Origin: Paracoccus sp041927875
GTDB taxonomy: Bacteria; Pseudomonadota; Alphaproteobacteria; Rhodobacterales; Rhodobacteraceae
Direction: 5' to 3' (one strand)
NCBI RefSeq assembly: GCF_041927875.1
Contig: NZ_JBHFHN010000001.1
Length of the DNA: 64,000 nucleotides
The notes under the pieces were generated by a model. That model saw only the letters and a list, made by a program, of their open reading frames with translations. It was not told the origin of the DNA and searched no databases. The position numbers and the translations under genes were made by a program. This document shows positions 8,384 through 18,000 of this stretch, piece after piece. Position 1 is the stretch's first letter. Each line of letters opens with the position of its first letter.

Positions 8384-9417
8384 GCGACCGGCGCCCAGAT
8401 CACGTCGTCGATGCGCGGCGCCCCGGTTGCCAGCATCACCAGCCGGTCAAAGCCAAGCGCGATGCCGCTGGCGGGTGGCATCTGGTCCAGCGCCGTCAGG
8501 AAATCCTCATCCAGCGGATAGCGTTCGCCATAGACGCGCTGCTTTTCGTCCATCTCAAGCCCGAAGCGGCGGCGCTGTTCGGCGGCGTCGGTCAATTCGC
8601 CAAAGCCATTGGCCAGCTCGACCCCGCAGGCATAGACCTCGAAGCGTTCGGCAAAGCGCGGGTCATCGGCGCAGGGCCGGGCAAGGGCGGCCTCGGCCAC
8701 CGGATAGCGGTCAAGGATGGTGGCGCGACCCAGGCCCAGATGCGGTTCCACCTTGTCGACCAGCACCCGCGACAGCATGTCGGACCAGGTATCGTCAGGG
8801 GCGGCGCGCAGGCCCCGCGCCGCCATCTGCGCGGCCAGGGCGGTCGCGTCGGGCGCGCCATCGGCGGCCAGCGTCGCGGCCAGATCGATGCCCGCATGAT
8901 GCAGAAAGGCGTCCTGCACCGACAGCCGTTCGGGTGCCGCGAACGGATCACAGGTGCGGTCACGGAACCGCAGGACAGGGCTGCCCGCCCCCTGCGCGGC
9001 AAGGCGCAGCAGCGTGGTGATGTCAGCCATCAGCACGTCATAGCTTTCGCCCACTCGATACCATTCCAGCATCGTGAACTCGGGGCTGTGCAGCACGCCG
9101 CGCTCGCGGTTGCGGAACACATGGGCAAAGGCGGCAATCCGGGTTTCGCCCGCCGCCAGCAGCTTTTTCATCGCGAATTCGGGGCTGGTATGCAGATACA
9201 TCCGCCGCGCCTGCCCGTCATTGCCGATCGCATCCGTGGCAAAGGCATGCAGATGCGCCTCATTGCCGGGGCTGACCTGAAGGATGCAGGGATCGACCTC
9301 GGTGATCCCCTCATCGTCGAACCAGCTGCGGATCGCCCGTTGCATCCGGCTGCGCGCCCGCAGGATGCCGGTTCGGTCGGCATGACGGTCGGGATGCCAC
9401 CACGGGGTCTGGGTCAT
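8380..9417 (-). CDS. epmA: elongation factor P--(R)-beta-lysine ligase
   Basis: EpmA (PoxA/GenX) is a class II lysyl-tRNA synthetase paralogue without an anticodon-binding domain. It ligates (R)-beta-lysine to a lysine of EF-P. The 345-residue protein has class II motif 1 (around EGITEVDPCILQ), motif 2 (AHVFRNRERGVLHSPEFTMLEWYR region) and motif 3 (GIALGFDRLVML). The start at 9417 gives the usual N-terminus; the frame is open further upstream but crosses the divergent efp promoter. The gene is divergent from efp, its substrate, with 88 bp between the starts. The aminomutase partner EpmB is not in the window. Confidence 0.93.
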   Translation of the reverse strand: MTQTPWWHPDRHADRTGILRARSRMQRAIRSWFDDEGITEVDPCILQVSPGNEAHLHAFATDAIGNDGQARRMYLHTSPEFAMKKLLAAGETRIAAFAHVFRNRERGVLHSPEFTMLEWYRVGESYDVLMADITTLLRLAAQGAGSPVLRFRDRTCDPFAAPERLSVQDAFLHHAGIDLAATLAADGAPDATALAAQMAARGLRAAPDDTWSDMLSRVLVDKVEPHLGLGRATILDRYPVAEAALARPCADDPRFAERFEVYACGVELANGFGELTDAAEQRRRFGLEMDEKQRVYGERYPLDEDFLTALDQMPPASGIALGFDRLVMLATGAPRIDDVIWAPVA

Positions 9418-9505
9418 GCGCCTCTGGCCTTTCGACTGCTTTTGCACTAGGCAAATCCGGGATCGCGCCTTACAGCGGCGCCACAACAATCGCAATGGAC
9501 AGACC

Positions 9506-10072
9506 ATGAAAGTCATCGCCTCTACCCTGCGCAAGGGTAACGTGGTCGAGCTGGACGGCAAATTGTATGTCGTGCTGACCGCGCAGAACTTCCACCCCGG
9601 CAAGGGCACGCCGGTCACCCAGGTCGACATGCGCCGCATCGCGGATGGCGTGAAGGTCAGCGAACGCTGGCGCACGACCGAACAGGTCGAACGCGCCCAT
9701 GTCGATGAACGCAGCTACAACTTCCTTTACGAAGACGGCGAAGGCTTTCACTTCATGGAGCCGGAAAGCTATGAGCAGGTGACCGTGCCCGCCGATGTCG
9801 TGGGCGACGGCAAGGTGTTCCTGACCGATGGCATCTCGTGCTTCCTTCAGGTGCATAACGGCGTGCCGATCGCCATCGAACTGCCGCAAAAGGTGACGGT
9901 CGAGATTGAAACGACCGAGCCGGTGGTCAAGGGCCAGACCGCTTCGTCGTCCTACAAGCCCGCGATCTGCACCAATGGCGTGCGGGTGATGGTGCCGCCG
10001 CATATCGGTGCGGGCACGCGCATCATCATCAACACCGAAGACCTGAGCTACGTCGAACGCGCCAAGGATTGA
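9506..10072 (+). CDS. efp: translation elongation factor P
   Basis: EF-P binds between the P and E sites of the ribosome and relieves stalling at polyproline stretches. The 188-residue protein has the three beta-barrel domains of the family. Lys33, in the loop FHPGKGTPV, corresponds to the modified lysine (Lys34 in E. coli) that EpmA aminoacylates. The start is set by the conserved MKVIASTLRKGN N-terminus. It is divergent from epmA and ends in a clear terminator. Confidence 0.97.
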   Translation: MKVIASTLRKGNVVELDGKLYVVLTAQNFHPGKGTPVTQVDMRRIADGVKVSERWRTTEQVERAHVDERSYNFLYEDGEGFHFMEPESYEQVTVPADVVGDGKVFLTDGISCFLQVHNGVPIAIELPQKVTVEIETTEPVVKGQTASSSYKPAICTNGVRVMVPPHIGAGTRIIINTEDLSYVERAKD

Positions 10073-10115
10073 TGGCGTGGAAAGGGGGCTTCGCCCCTTG
10101 ACCCCCATCCGCCAC

Positions 10116-10145
10116 AGCCGCGCCCTGAAAGGGGCGCGGCTTTTT
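10116..10145 (+). terminator. rho-independent terminator of efp
   Basis: A 10-bp GC-rich stem (AGCCGCGCCC with GGGCGCGGCT) with a 6-nt loop is followed by TTTTT, about 45 bp after the efp stop. Confidence 0.88.
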
Positions 10146-10167
10146 CGATGCGTGTCGTCGCCTGTCA

Positions 10168-10196
10168 GCAAAAAGCCCGGCCTGAGGCCGGGCTTT
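10168..10196 (-). terminator. terminator of the nucleoside importer operon
   Basis: A perfect 11-bp stem (AAAGCCCGGCC with GGCCGGGCTTT, 3-nt loop) runs into TTTTT on the minus strand, just downstream of the substrate-binding protein gene. Confidence 0.85.
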
Positions 10197-10218
10197 CAGA
10201 TGGCCTGGGAAGCGGCGA

Positions 10219-11313
10219 TTACTTCGGCAGGTCCGCGGTGATGCCCTCGACCAGGAAGTTCATCCCGGCCAGATCCTCGTCGCTGGCGGTCTGGCCCTCG
10301 GCCAGCCAGTCGCTGCCGTCCTTTTTCTTCAAGGGCCCGGTGAAGGGGTGGTATTCGCCCTTGCCGATGGCGTCGCGCAGGGCCTCGGCTTCGGCCTTGA
10401 TCTCGGCGGGGACGGCCTCGGTGATCTCACCGATTTCGACCATGCCGGTGCCGATCCCGCCCCAGGTGGCTTTCGACTGCCAGGTGCCGTCCAGCATCGC
10501 GCCGACACGTTCGATGTAATAGGGCGCCCAGTTGTCGATCGTCGCGCTGACGCGCGGGGCGGGTTTGAAGGCGGCCATGTCGCTGGCCTGGCCAAAGCTG
10601 ATGATCCCGGCCTCTTGCGCCTTGGCCTGGGGGGCGGTCGAATCGGTATGTTGCAAGATCACGTCGACGCCCTCGGCGATCAGCGCGGCGGCGGCGTCGG
10701 CCTCTTTCGCGGGGTCGAACCACGAGGACACCCAGACCACCTTGATTTCCACTTCCGGGTTCACCTTGCGGGCGTGGATGAAGGCGGCGTTGATGCCCTG
10801 CACCACCTCGGGGATCGGGAAGCTGCCGATATAGCCGATCTTGTTGGTCTTGGTCATCCGCCCGGCGATGGTGCCCTGAATGGCGCGCCCCTCATAGAAG
10901 CGGGCGTCATAGGTCGAGACGTTATCGGCGCGCTTGTAGCCAGTGGCATGTTCAAAGCGCACATCGGGGAACTTGGCGGCGACATTCATCACCGAATCCA
11001 TGAATCCGAAGGACGTGGCGAAGATCAGCTTGTTGCCGGCAAGCGCCATCTGGGTCAGCACCCGTTCGCTGTCGGCGCCCTCGGGGACGGCTTCGACGAA
11101 GCTGGTCTGCACGCGGTCCCCGAACTTTTCCTGCACGGCCTTGCGGCCCTGCTCGTGCTGGAACGACCAGCCCATGTCGCCGACCGGGCCGACATACATG
11201 AAGGCGACCTTCAGCGGCTCATCGGCGGCAAGGGCGATGCGGCCCGACAGCGGCAGCACGGCGGCGGATGCGGCCAGAAGGCCCAGGGTCTTGCGGCGGG
11301 ACAGGGTGGTCAT
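10219..11313 (-). CDS. BMP-family ABC transporter substrate-binding protein (purine nucleoside type)
   Basis: The 364-residue periplasmic protein is a Bmp/PnrA-family binding protein. These capture purine nucleosides for the adjacent ABC importer. The N-terminus LSRRKTLGLLAA looks like a twin-arginine signal, followed by a hydrophobic stretch ending near residue 29. The body contains the family pattern around VAFMYVGPVGDMGWSFQHEQG and the PEVVQGINAAF segment. The start at 11313 is the ATG in front of the signal; a shorter upstream extension MEIA is possible. It is the last gene of a four-gene operon, 20 bp after the second permease. Confidence 0.9.
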   Translation of the reverse strand: MTTLSRRKTLGLLAASAAVLPLSGRIALAADEPLKVAFMYVGPVGDMGWSFQHEQGRKAVQEKFGDRVQTSFVEAVPEGADSERVLTQMALAGNKLIFATSFGFMDSVMNVAAKFPDVRFEHATGYKRADNVSTYDARFYEGRAIQGTIAGRMTKTNKIGYIGSFPIPEVVQGINAAFIHARKVNPEVEIKVVWVSSWFDPAKEADAAAALIAEGVDVILQHTDSTAPQAKAQEAGIISFGQASDMAAFKPAPRVSATIDNWAPYYIERVGAMLDGTWQSKATWGGIGTGMVEIGEITEAVPAEIKAEAEALRDAIGKGEYHPFTGPLKKKDGSDWLAEGQTASDEDLAGMNFLVEGITADLPK

Positions 11314-11333
11314 GGCGATCTCCATCAGCAGGG

Positions 11334-12260
11334 TTAACGCAGGGCAAGGAAGGGGCGGCCCAGGGCGGCGGGTGCGGCGCTGCCCTGTTTCTGGCGGGCC
11401 GACATGATCACCAGCACGATGATGGTGACCAGATAGGGGGTCATGGCCAGGAATTGCACAGGGATGGCAAAGCCCGCCGCCTGAAGCCGCAGTTGCAGCA
11501 CGGTGACGCCTCCGAACAGGTAGGCCCCCAGCAGGATGCCGCCGGGGCGCCAGGCGGCGAAGACGACGATGGCAAGCGCGATCCAACCCGCCCCCGCCGT
11601 CATCCCCTGCGCCCATTGCGGCACGCGCACCAGCGACAGATAGGCCCCGCCCATCCCCGCCAAGGCCCCGCCAAAGGCGAGCGCCGCGATGCGGATGGCG
11701 ATGACGCGGTAGCCAAGGGCATGGGCGGCGTCGGGGTTTTCACCGACCGCGCGCAGGATCAGGCCGGGGCGCGAGCGCAGAAACAGCCAGACCCCCGCCA
11801 ACAGCGCCAGCGAGGCATAGACCACCCAGTCATGCGAAAACAGGATCGGGCCGATCACCGGCAGATCGGCCAGCGCGGCGAAGGGGGCGCCCGGCATGGC
11901 GGGCGGCTTGACGCCGTTGAAGGGCTGGCCGATCAGCGCCGACAGCCCCAGCCCGAACAGCGTCAGCGCCAGGCCCGATGCGACCTGGTTGGCCATCAGC
12001 ACCTGGGTCAGAAAGGCAAAGATCATCGCCATGCCCGCGCCTGCAACGGCGGCCATCGCATAGCCTGCCGCCGGGCTGCCGGTCATCACCGCGGCGGCGA
12101 AGCCGGCGATGGCGCCCATGATCATCATGCCCTCGACACCGAGGTTCAAGACGCCCGATTTCTCGGCCACCAATTCGCCGGTCGCCGCCAGCAGGATCGG
12201 CGTCGAGGCCGAAATCAGCATGACGATCAGCGACACCAGATCAAGCCCCAGAACGGTCAT
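11334..12260 (-). CDS. nucleoside-type ABC transporter permease (second subunit)
   Basis: The 308-residue inner-membrane protein is a branched-chain/ribose-type permease (BPD_transp_2 fold) with eight or more hydrophobic segments. The stretch SGVLNLGVEGMMIMGAIAGF near the N-terminus is the hallmark of this nucleoside-importer subfamily (NupQ/YufQ-like). The start at 12260 overlaps the stop of the first permease by four bases. It forms the membrane channel with that permease. Confidence 0.92.
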   Translation of the reverse strand: MTVLGLDLVSLIVMLISASTPILLAATGELVAEKSGVLNLGVEGMMIMGAIAGFAAAVMTGSPAAGYAMAAVAGAGMAMIFAFLTQVLMANQVASGLALTLFGLGLSALIGQPFNGVKPPAMPGAPFAALADLPVIGPILFSHDWVVYASLALLAGVWLFLRSRPGLILRAVGENPDAAHALGYRVIAIRIAALAFGGALAGMGGAYLSLVRVPQWAQGMTAGAGWIALAIVVFAAWRPGGILLGAYLFGGVTVLQLRLQAAGFAIPVQFLAMTPYLVTIIVLVIMSARQKQGSAAPAALGRPFLALR

Positions 12261-13333
12261 GCGCTCGCCCCCCAGCGGATGCGGTAATGGGTCAGCATGT
12301 CCAGCGCCAGAAGGAAGAACAGCAGCATCCCCTGAAACACCTGGACAGCGGCGATCGGCAGTTGCAGCGTCAGTTGCGCCAGTTCGCCGCCGATATAGGT
12401 CAGCGCCATCAACAGCCCGGCGGCGACGATGCCCAACGGGTGCAACCGGCCCAGAAAGGCCACGATGATCGCGGTGAAGCCATAGCCCACGCCCAGCTTG
12501 TCGCTGACCTGACCGGCGGGGCCTGCGACCTCGAACAGGCCCGCCATCCCGGCCAAAGCGCCCGACAGGCCCAGGCACAGGGCGACCAGCCGCTGCGGGG
12601 TGACACCGGCGAAACGGGCGGCGCGCGGGGCCTCGCCTGCGGCGCGCAGATGCAGCCAGAAGATGTGGCGGCGCATGACGACATAGGCGGCAAGCGCCAC
12701 CACAAAGGCCATCACTACGCCCCAATGCGCGCCGGTGCCCGCGATCAGTTCGGGGTTCGCGGCGGCAGGGTATTGTTGCAGGTTGCGCGATCCCGGCATC
12801 CCGAAGCCCTCGGGGTTCTTCAGCGGCCCGAAGGCCATGTATTTGGCAAGTGCATCCGCGACATAGACCAGCATCAGCGAGACCAGCACCTCCGAGGCGC
12901 CGAAGCGGTTCTTCAGCACCGCCGGGATCATCGCCCAGGCCCAGCCGCCAAGCGCGCCCGCGATCACCATCGCCGGAAAGATCAGTCGGTTGTCCAGCGG
13001 ATACAGCGCGAGCGCGACCGAGGCCCCGGCAAGCGCGCCCATGATGTATTGCCCCTCGGCCCCGATGTTCCAGATGCCCGCGCGAAAGCCGATGGCAAGG
13101 CCGGATGCGATCAGGATCAGCGGCCCCGCCTTGACCAGCAGTTGCGGGCGCGAATAGCCGGCGTTCGGGCCGAACAGCGGATCCCAGAACAGCGCGCGCA
13201 GGGCCTCAAGCGGGTCGGCGCCCAGGATGGCGAACAGGATGCCGCCCGCCAGCATGGTCAGCGCGACGGCCAGGAACGGCGTCGCCCATTGCCAGGCGCG
13301 CGACGGCGCGGGGCGCGGTTCAAGCCGCAACAT
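12257..13333 (-). CDS. nucleoside-type ABC transporter permease (first subunit)
   Basis: The 358-residue membrane protein is the second half of the channel (NupP/YufP-like). It carries the IWNIGAEGQYIMGALAG motif near residue 90 and about ten hydrophobic segments, ending in a final segment near 325-345. It overlaps the ATPase gene by 14 bp and the next permease by four, so all three are translationally coupled. The subfamily is the longer permease of BMP-dependent systems. Confidence 0.92.
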   Translation of the reverse strand: MLRLEPRPAPSRAWQWATPFLAVALTMLAGGILFAILGADPLEALRALFWDPLFGPNAGYSRPQLLVKAGPLILIASGLAIGFRAGIWNIGAEGQYIMGALAGASVALALYPLDNRLIFPAMVIAGALGGWAWAMIPAVLKNRFGASEVLVSLMLVYVADALAKYMAFGPLKNPEGFGMPGSRNLQQYPAAANPELIAGTGAHWGVVMAFVVALAAYVVMRRHIFWLHLRAAGEAPRAARFAGVTPQRLVALCLGLSGALAGMAGLFEVAGPAGQVSDKLGVGYGFTAIIVAFLGRLHPLGIVAAGLLMALTYIGGELAQLTLQLPIAAVQVFQGMLLFFLLALDMLTHYRIRWGASA

Positions 13334-14918
13334 GGCCCGTCCCCCCCTGCATACTGCCTCCGTGCACGCCGCCCAGCATCAGGCCGATTTCGTCAAGGTT
13401 CAGATCAGCGGTCGGTCGCGGCGGCGATAGCCGCCCTTCGTTCAGGGCCGCGAACCGGTCCGAGATTTCCAGAAGCTCGTCCAGATCCTGCGAGATGCAG
13501 ATGATTCCCGCGCCGCGCCCGGCCAGATCCAGCAGCGCCTGACGGATCGCCGCGGCGGCGGCGGCATCGACGCCCCAGGTAGGCTGGTTGACGACCAGCA
13601 CCTCGGGGGCCTGCAAGACCTCGCGGCCGATGACGAACTTTTGCAGATTGCCCCCCGACAGGGCGCTGGCCTTGGCCTCGGGTCCGGTGGCGCGGACGTC
13701 GAACAGCGACATGATGCGGCGGGTAAAGGCATCGGTCGCGGCGCGGTCGATCCAGCCGCGACGCGCGACAGGCAGGCGCGCGGGGGCGGTCAGCAGGGCA
13801 TTCTCGGCCAGGCTCATGCCCGGCACGGCGGCATGGCCCAGCCGTTCCTCGGGTGCCGCCAGCAGGCCGATGCCATCGGCGCGGCGGTCGCGCGGACCTT
13901 CATGGCCAATGTCGCGGCCCAGCAGGAACACCTGCCCCGGCGCGGCGCGGCGTTCACCCGACAGCGCGGCCAAAAGATCCTCTTGCCCGTTGCCCGCGAC
14001 GCCGCCGATGCCCAGAATCTCGCCCCGGTGCAGATCAAAGGTGACATCGCGCAGCCCGATGCCAAAGGCATGTTCGGGCGGCAGGTTCAGGCCGCGCACC
14101 GACAGCAGCACCGGACCGCGTTCATGGGGCGGGCGCGCGGTCGGGGTCAGGCTGGTGCCCACCATCGCCTCGGCCAGATCGCGGGCGCTGGCGGTGCGCG
14201 GATCGGCGCTGCCCACCACCTGACCGCCGCGCAGGATGGTGGCGCGGTCGCAGATCGCCCGGATCTCGGTCAGCTTGTGACTGATATACAGGATCGCCGT
14301 GCCCTCGGCCGCCAGCTTGCGCAGGGTGGCGAACAGGATCGAGACCTCGGGCGGGGTCAGCACGCTGGTCGGTTCGTCCATGATCAAGAGGCGCGGGTTC
14401 TGTAGCAGGCAGCGGATGATCTCGACCCGCTGGCGCTCGCCTGCCGATAGCCCGCCGACGATGCGGTCGGGGTCCAGCGGCAGGCCGTAATCGGCGCTGA
14501 CCTGACGGATGCGGGCGGCCAGATCGCGCATCCGGGGCGGGTGTTCCATGCCAAGCGCGATGTTTTCGGCCACGCTCAGCGCCTCGAACAGCGAGAAATG
14601 CTGAAACACCATCGCCACCCCGGCCGCGCGGGCGGCGCGCGGATCGGCGGGGGCATAGGGGCGGCCCGCCAGCCGCATCTGCCCCTGATCGGGGCGGATC
14701 AGGCCGTAGATCGTCTTGACCAGCGTCGATTTGCCCGCGCCGTTTTCACCCAGCAGGGCGTGAATCTCGCCCTTTTGCACGCTGAAGGAAATGTCGTGAT
14801 TGGCGCGCACCCCCGGATAGGATTTGCCAAGGCCCTGCACATCAAGCAGCGCGGGGCCGCCCGTCGGGGCTGGCGCAAGGGGGCGGTTCGGGTCGGAATC
14901 AGCCACGCGGTCGGTCAC
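13320..14918 (-). CDS. nucleoside-type ABC transporter ATP-binding protein (double ATPase)
   Basis: This fused ATPase energises the importer. The first half has Walker A GENGAGKST (57-65), the signature LSAGERQRVEI and Walker B LLIMDEPTSVL. The second half has the degenerate P-loop GVAGNGQED and signature LSGGNLQKFVIGREV, as is normal for sugar/nucleoside-type double ATPases. No ATG fits the expected N-terminus well. I use the GTG at 14918 (532 residues); the first in-frame ATG, at 14969, would add 17 Arg-rich residues that look non-coding. It is the first gene of the operon and is divergent from dnaE. Confidence 0.9.
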   Translation of the reverse strand: MTDRVADSDPNRPLAPAPTGGPALLDVQGLGKSYPGVRANHDISFSVQKGEIHALLGENGAGKSTLVKTIYGLIRPDQGQMRLAGRPYAPADPRAARAAGVAMVFQHFSLFEALSVAENIALGMEHPPRMRDLAARIRQVSADYGLPLDPDRIVGGLSAGERQRVEIIRCLLQNPRLLIMDEPTSVLTPPEVSILFATLRKLAAEGTAILYISHKLTEIRAICDRATILRGGQVVGSADPRTASARDLAEAMVGTSLTPTARPPHERGPVLLSVRGLNLPPEHAFGIGLRDVTFDLHRGEILGIGGVAGNGQEDLLAALSGERRAAPGQVFLLGRDIGHEGPRDRRADGIGLLAAPEERLGHAAVPGMSLAENALLTAPARLPVARRGWIDRAATDAFTRRIMSLFDVRATGPEAKASALSGGNLQKFVIGREVLQAPEVLVVNQPTWGVDAAAAAAIRQALLDLAGRGAGIICISQDLDELLEISDRFAALNEGRLSPPRPTADLNLDEIGLMLGGVHGGSMQGGTGHVAA

Positions 14919-15031
14919 CTGTCTGTTACGCGGCCTTCTGTAACGGCGCGCGGCGCGCGCGGCAATCACTAGGATCGCTGGGGGCGTTTTGGGGGCTGGA
15001 AGGGCGGCGCAAAGGGCGGCAGATTGGCGCC

Positions 15032-18000
15032 ATGTCCCAGATTGCCGCCCCCCGATTCATCCACCTGCGGGTGCATACCGAATATTCGCTGCTGGAAGGC
15101 GCGGTGCCGGTCAAGAAACTGGTCAAGATGTGCGCCGAATCGGGAATGCCCGCCGTGGCCGTGACCGACAGCAACGCGCTGTTTGCCGCGCTTGAGTTTT
15201 CGACCATCGCCAAGGCCGAGGGGGTGCAGCCGATCGTCGGCATCCAGATCGCGCTTGCCTATGACCCCGCGCCGCAGGGCGAACGCCCGCGCCCGCCTGC
15301 CAGCCTGGTGCTGCTGGCGCAGGACAAGGCCGGCTATGCCAATCTGATGAAGCTCGGCTCCAAGCTGTTCCTTGACCCGGCGGGGCTGGAACCCCAGGTC
15401 AGCCTGGACGATCTGGCCGCCCATGCGGAGGGTCTGATCTGCCTGACCGGGGGCGCCGACGGCCCGCTGGGGCGGCTGTTGCAGGCCGGTCAGGACATGC
15501 GCGCCCGCGCCCTGGCCGAACGGCTGGCCGCGATCTATCCAACCCGCCTTTACGTCGAGTTGCAGCGCCATCCGGGCGAGGGTGGCGTGCTGATGGCGGC
15601 GGAACGGCTGACCGAGCCGGGGCTGGTCGAGATCGCCTATGCGCTGAACCTGCCGCTGGTCGCCACCAATGACGTGCATTTCCCCAAGCCCGACATGTAT
15701 GAGGCCCATGACGCGCTGCTGTGCATCCGCGACGGCGCCTATGTCGATCAATCCGCCCCGCGCCGGCAGTTGACGCCGCAGCATTACCTGAAATCCCCCG
15801 CCGAGATGGCCGCGCTGTTTGCCGACCTGCCCGAGGCGGTCGAGAACACCGTGGAAATCGCCCGGCGCTGCGCCTTTGCGGTGCCCAAACACGCGCCGAT
15901 CCTGCCGCGTTTCGCCGAAAACGAGGTCGAGGAACTACGCCGTCAGGCCCGCGAAGGCCTGGCCGCGCGGCTGGCCGTCATCCCCCATGCCGCCCCGGTC
16001 GAGGATTACGAAAAGCGGCTGGCCTTCGAGATCGGCATCATCGAACAGATGGGCTTTCCGGGCTATTTCCTGATCGTGGCCGATTTCATCAAATGGGCCA
16101 AGGCGCAGGGCATTCCGGTCGGCCCCGGTCGCGGATCGGGGGCAGGCTCGCTGGTGGCCTATGCGCTGACCATCACCGACCTTGACCCCTTGCGCTATAG
16201 CCTGCTGTTTGAACGTTTCCTGAACCCTGAACGGGTGTCGATGCCCGACTTCGACATCGACTTCTGCATGGATCGGCGCGGCGAAGTCATTCATTACGTT
16301 CAGGAAAAATATGGCCGCGACAAGGTGGGCCAGATCATCACCTTTGGTGCGCTGCTGTCCAAGGCCGCGGTGCGCGACGTGGGCCGCGTCTTGCAGATGT
16401 CCTATGGCCAGGTCGACCGGCTGTCGAAGATGATCCCGGTCGAGGGGGTGAAGCCGGTCAGCATCACCAAGGCGCTGGCCGACGAACCCCGCCTGCGCGA
16501 GGCTGCCACCGCCGAGCCGGTGGTGCAGCGCCTGCTGGATTATGCCGCCCAGATCGAGGGGCTGTTGCGCAACGCCTCGACCCATGCCGCGGGGGTGGTG
16601 ATCGGTGATCGCCCGCTGGATCATCTGGTGCCGCTGTATCAAGACCCCCGGTCCGACATGCCCGCCACCCAGTTCAACATGAAATGGGTGGAAAGCGCGG
16701 GTCTGGTGAAGTTCGACTTTCTGGGGCTGAAGACCCTGACGGTGATCCAGAACGCCATCGACCTGATCCGCGGCGGCGGGCGGCATCTGCATGAGGCGGC
16801 GGACGGGCGCACCCTTTATACCCCCGCCGCAGGGGCGATGGATGACATCGGCCATATCCCGCTGGACGATGCCGCCACCTATGACCTCTATGCCCGCGCC
16901 CAGACCGTCGCGGTGTTCCAGGTGGAAAGCGCGGGCATGATGGATGCGCTGCGCCGCATGAAGCCCACCTGCATCGAGGATATCGTGGCGCTTGTCGCCC
17001 TCTATCGCCCCGGCCCGATGGAGAACATCCCCACCTATTGCGAGGTCAAGAACGGGCTGCGCGCCATCGAGCCCTTGCACCCGACCATCGACCACATCCT
17101 TGCCGAGACCCAGGGCATCATCGTCTATCAGGAACAGGTGATGCAGATCGCGCAGGTGATGGCGGGCTACAGCCTGGGCGGGGCCGACCTCTTGCGCCGC
17201 GCCATGGGCAAGAAGATCGCCGAGGAAATGGCCAAGGAACGCCCGAAGTTCATTCAGGGCTGCACCGAGACGCATGGCATCGACCCCAAGAAATCGGGCG
17301 AAGTGTTTGATCTGCTGGAAAAGTTCGCCAATTACGGCTTCAACAAAAGCCATGCGGCGGCCTATGCGGTGGTCAGCTATCAGACCGGCTGGCTGAAGGC
17401 GAACCACCCGGTCGAGTTCATGGCGGCGGTGATGAACTGCGACATCGACCTGACCGACAAGCTGGCGGTCTACAAGCGCGAGGCCGACCGCATGGGGATC
17501 GCCACCGTGCCGCCCTGCGTCAACCGCAGTCTGGCGACCTTCAGCGTGGCGGATGGCAAGATCGTCTATGCGCTTGGGGCGCTGAAGAATGTCGGCGTCG
17601 ATGCGATGCGGCTGATCGTGCAGGCGCGCGGCGAACGGCCCTTTGCCGATCTGCATGATTTCGCCCGGCGCTGCGATCTGAAGCGCATCGGCAAGCGGCC
17701 GCTGGAAATGCTGGCCCGCGCCGGTGCCTTTGACGCGCTGGAGGGCAACCGCAAGCGGGTGATCGACAGTCTGGACGGGCTGGTCGGCTGGTCGGCGGCG
17801 GTGGCCGAACAGGCGGGATCGGCGCAGGTCTCGCTGTTTGGCGCCTCGGGCGATGATCTGCCGCCGCCGCGTCTGGCGCGCTGCCCCGACTGGATGCCCG
17901 CCGAACGCATGGCCGAGGAACACCGCGCCGTCGGCTTTTACTTGACCGGGCACCCGCTGGAGGATGACCTGGCCGCGCTGCGTCGCAAGAAGGTGATGAC

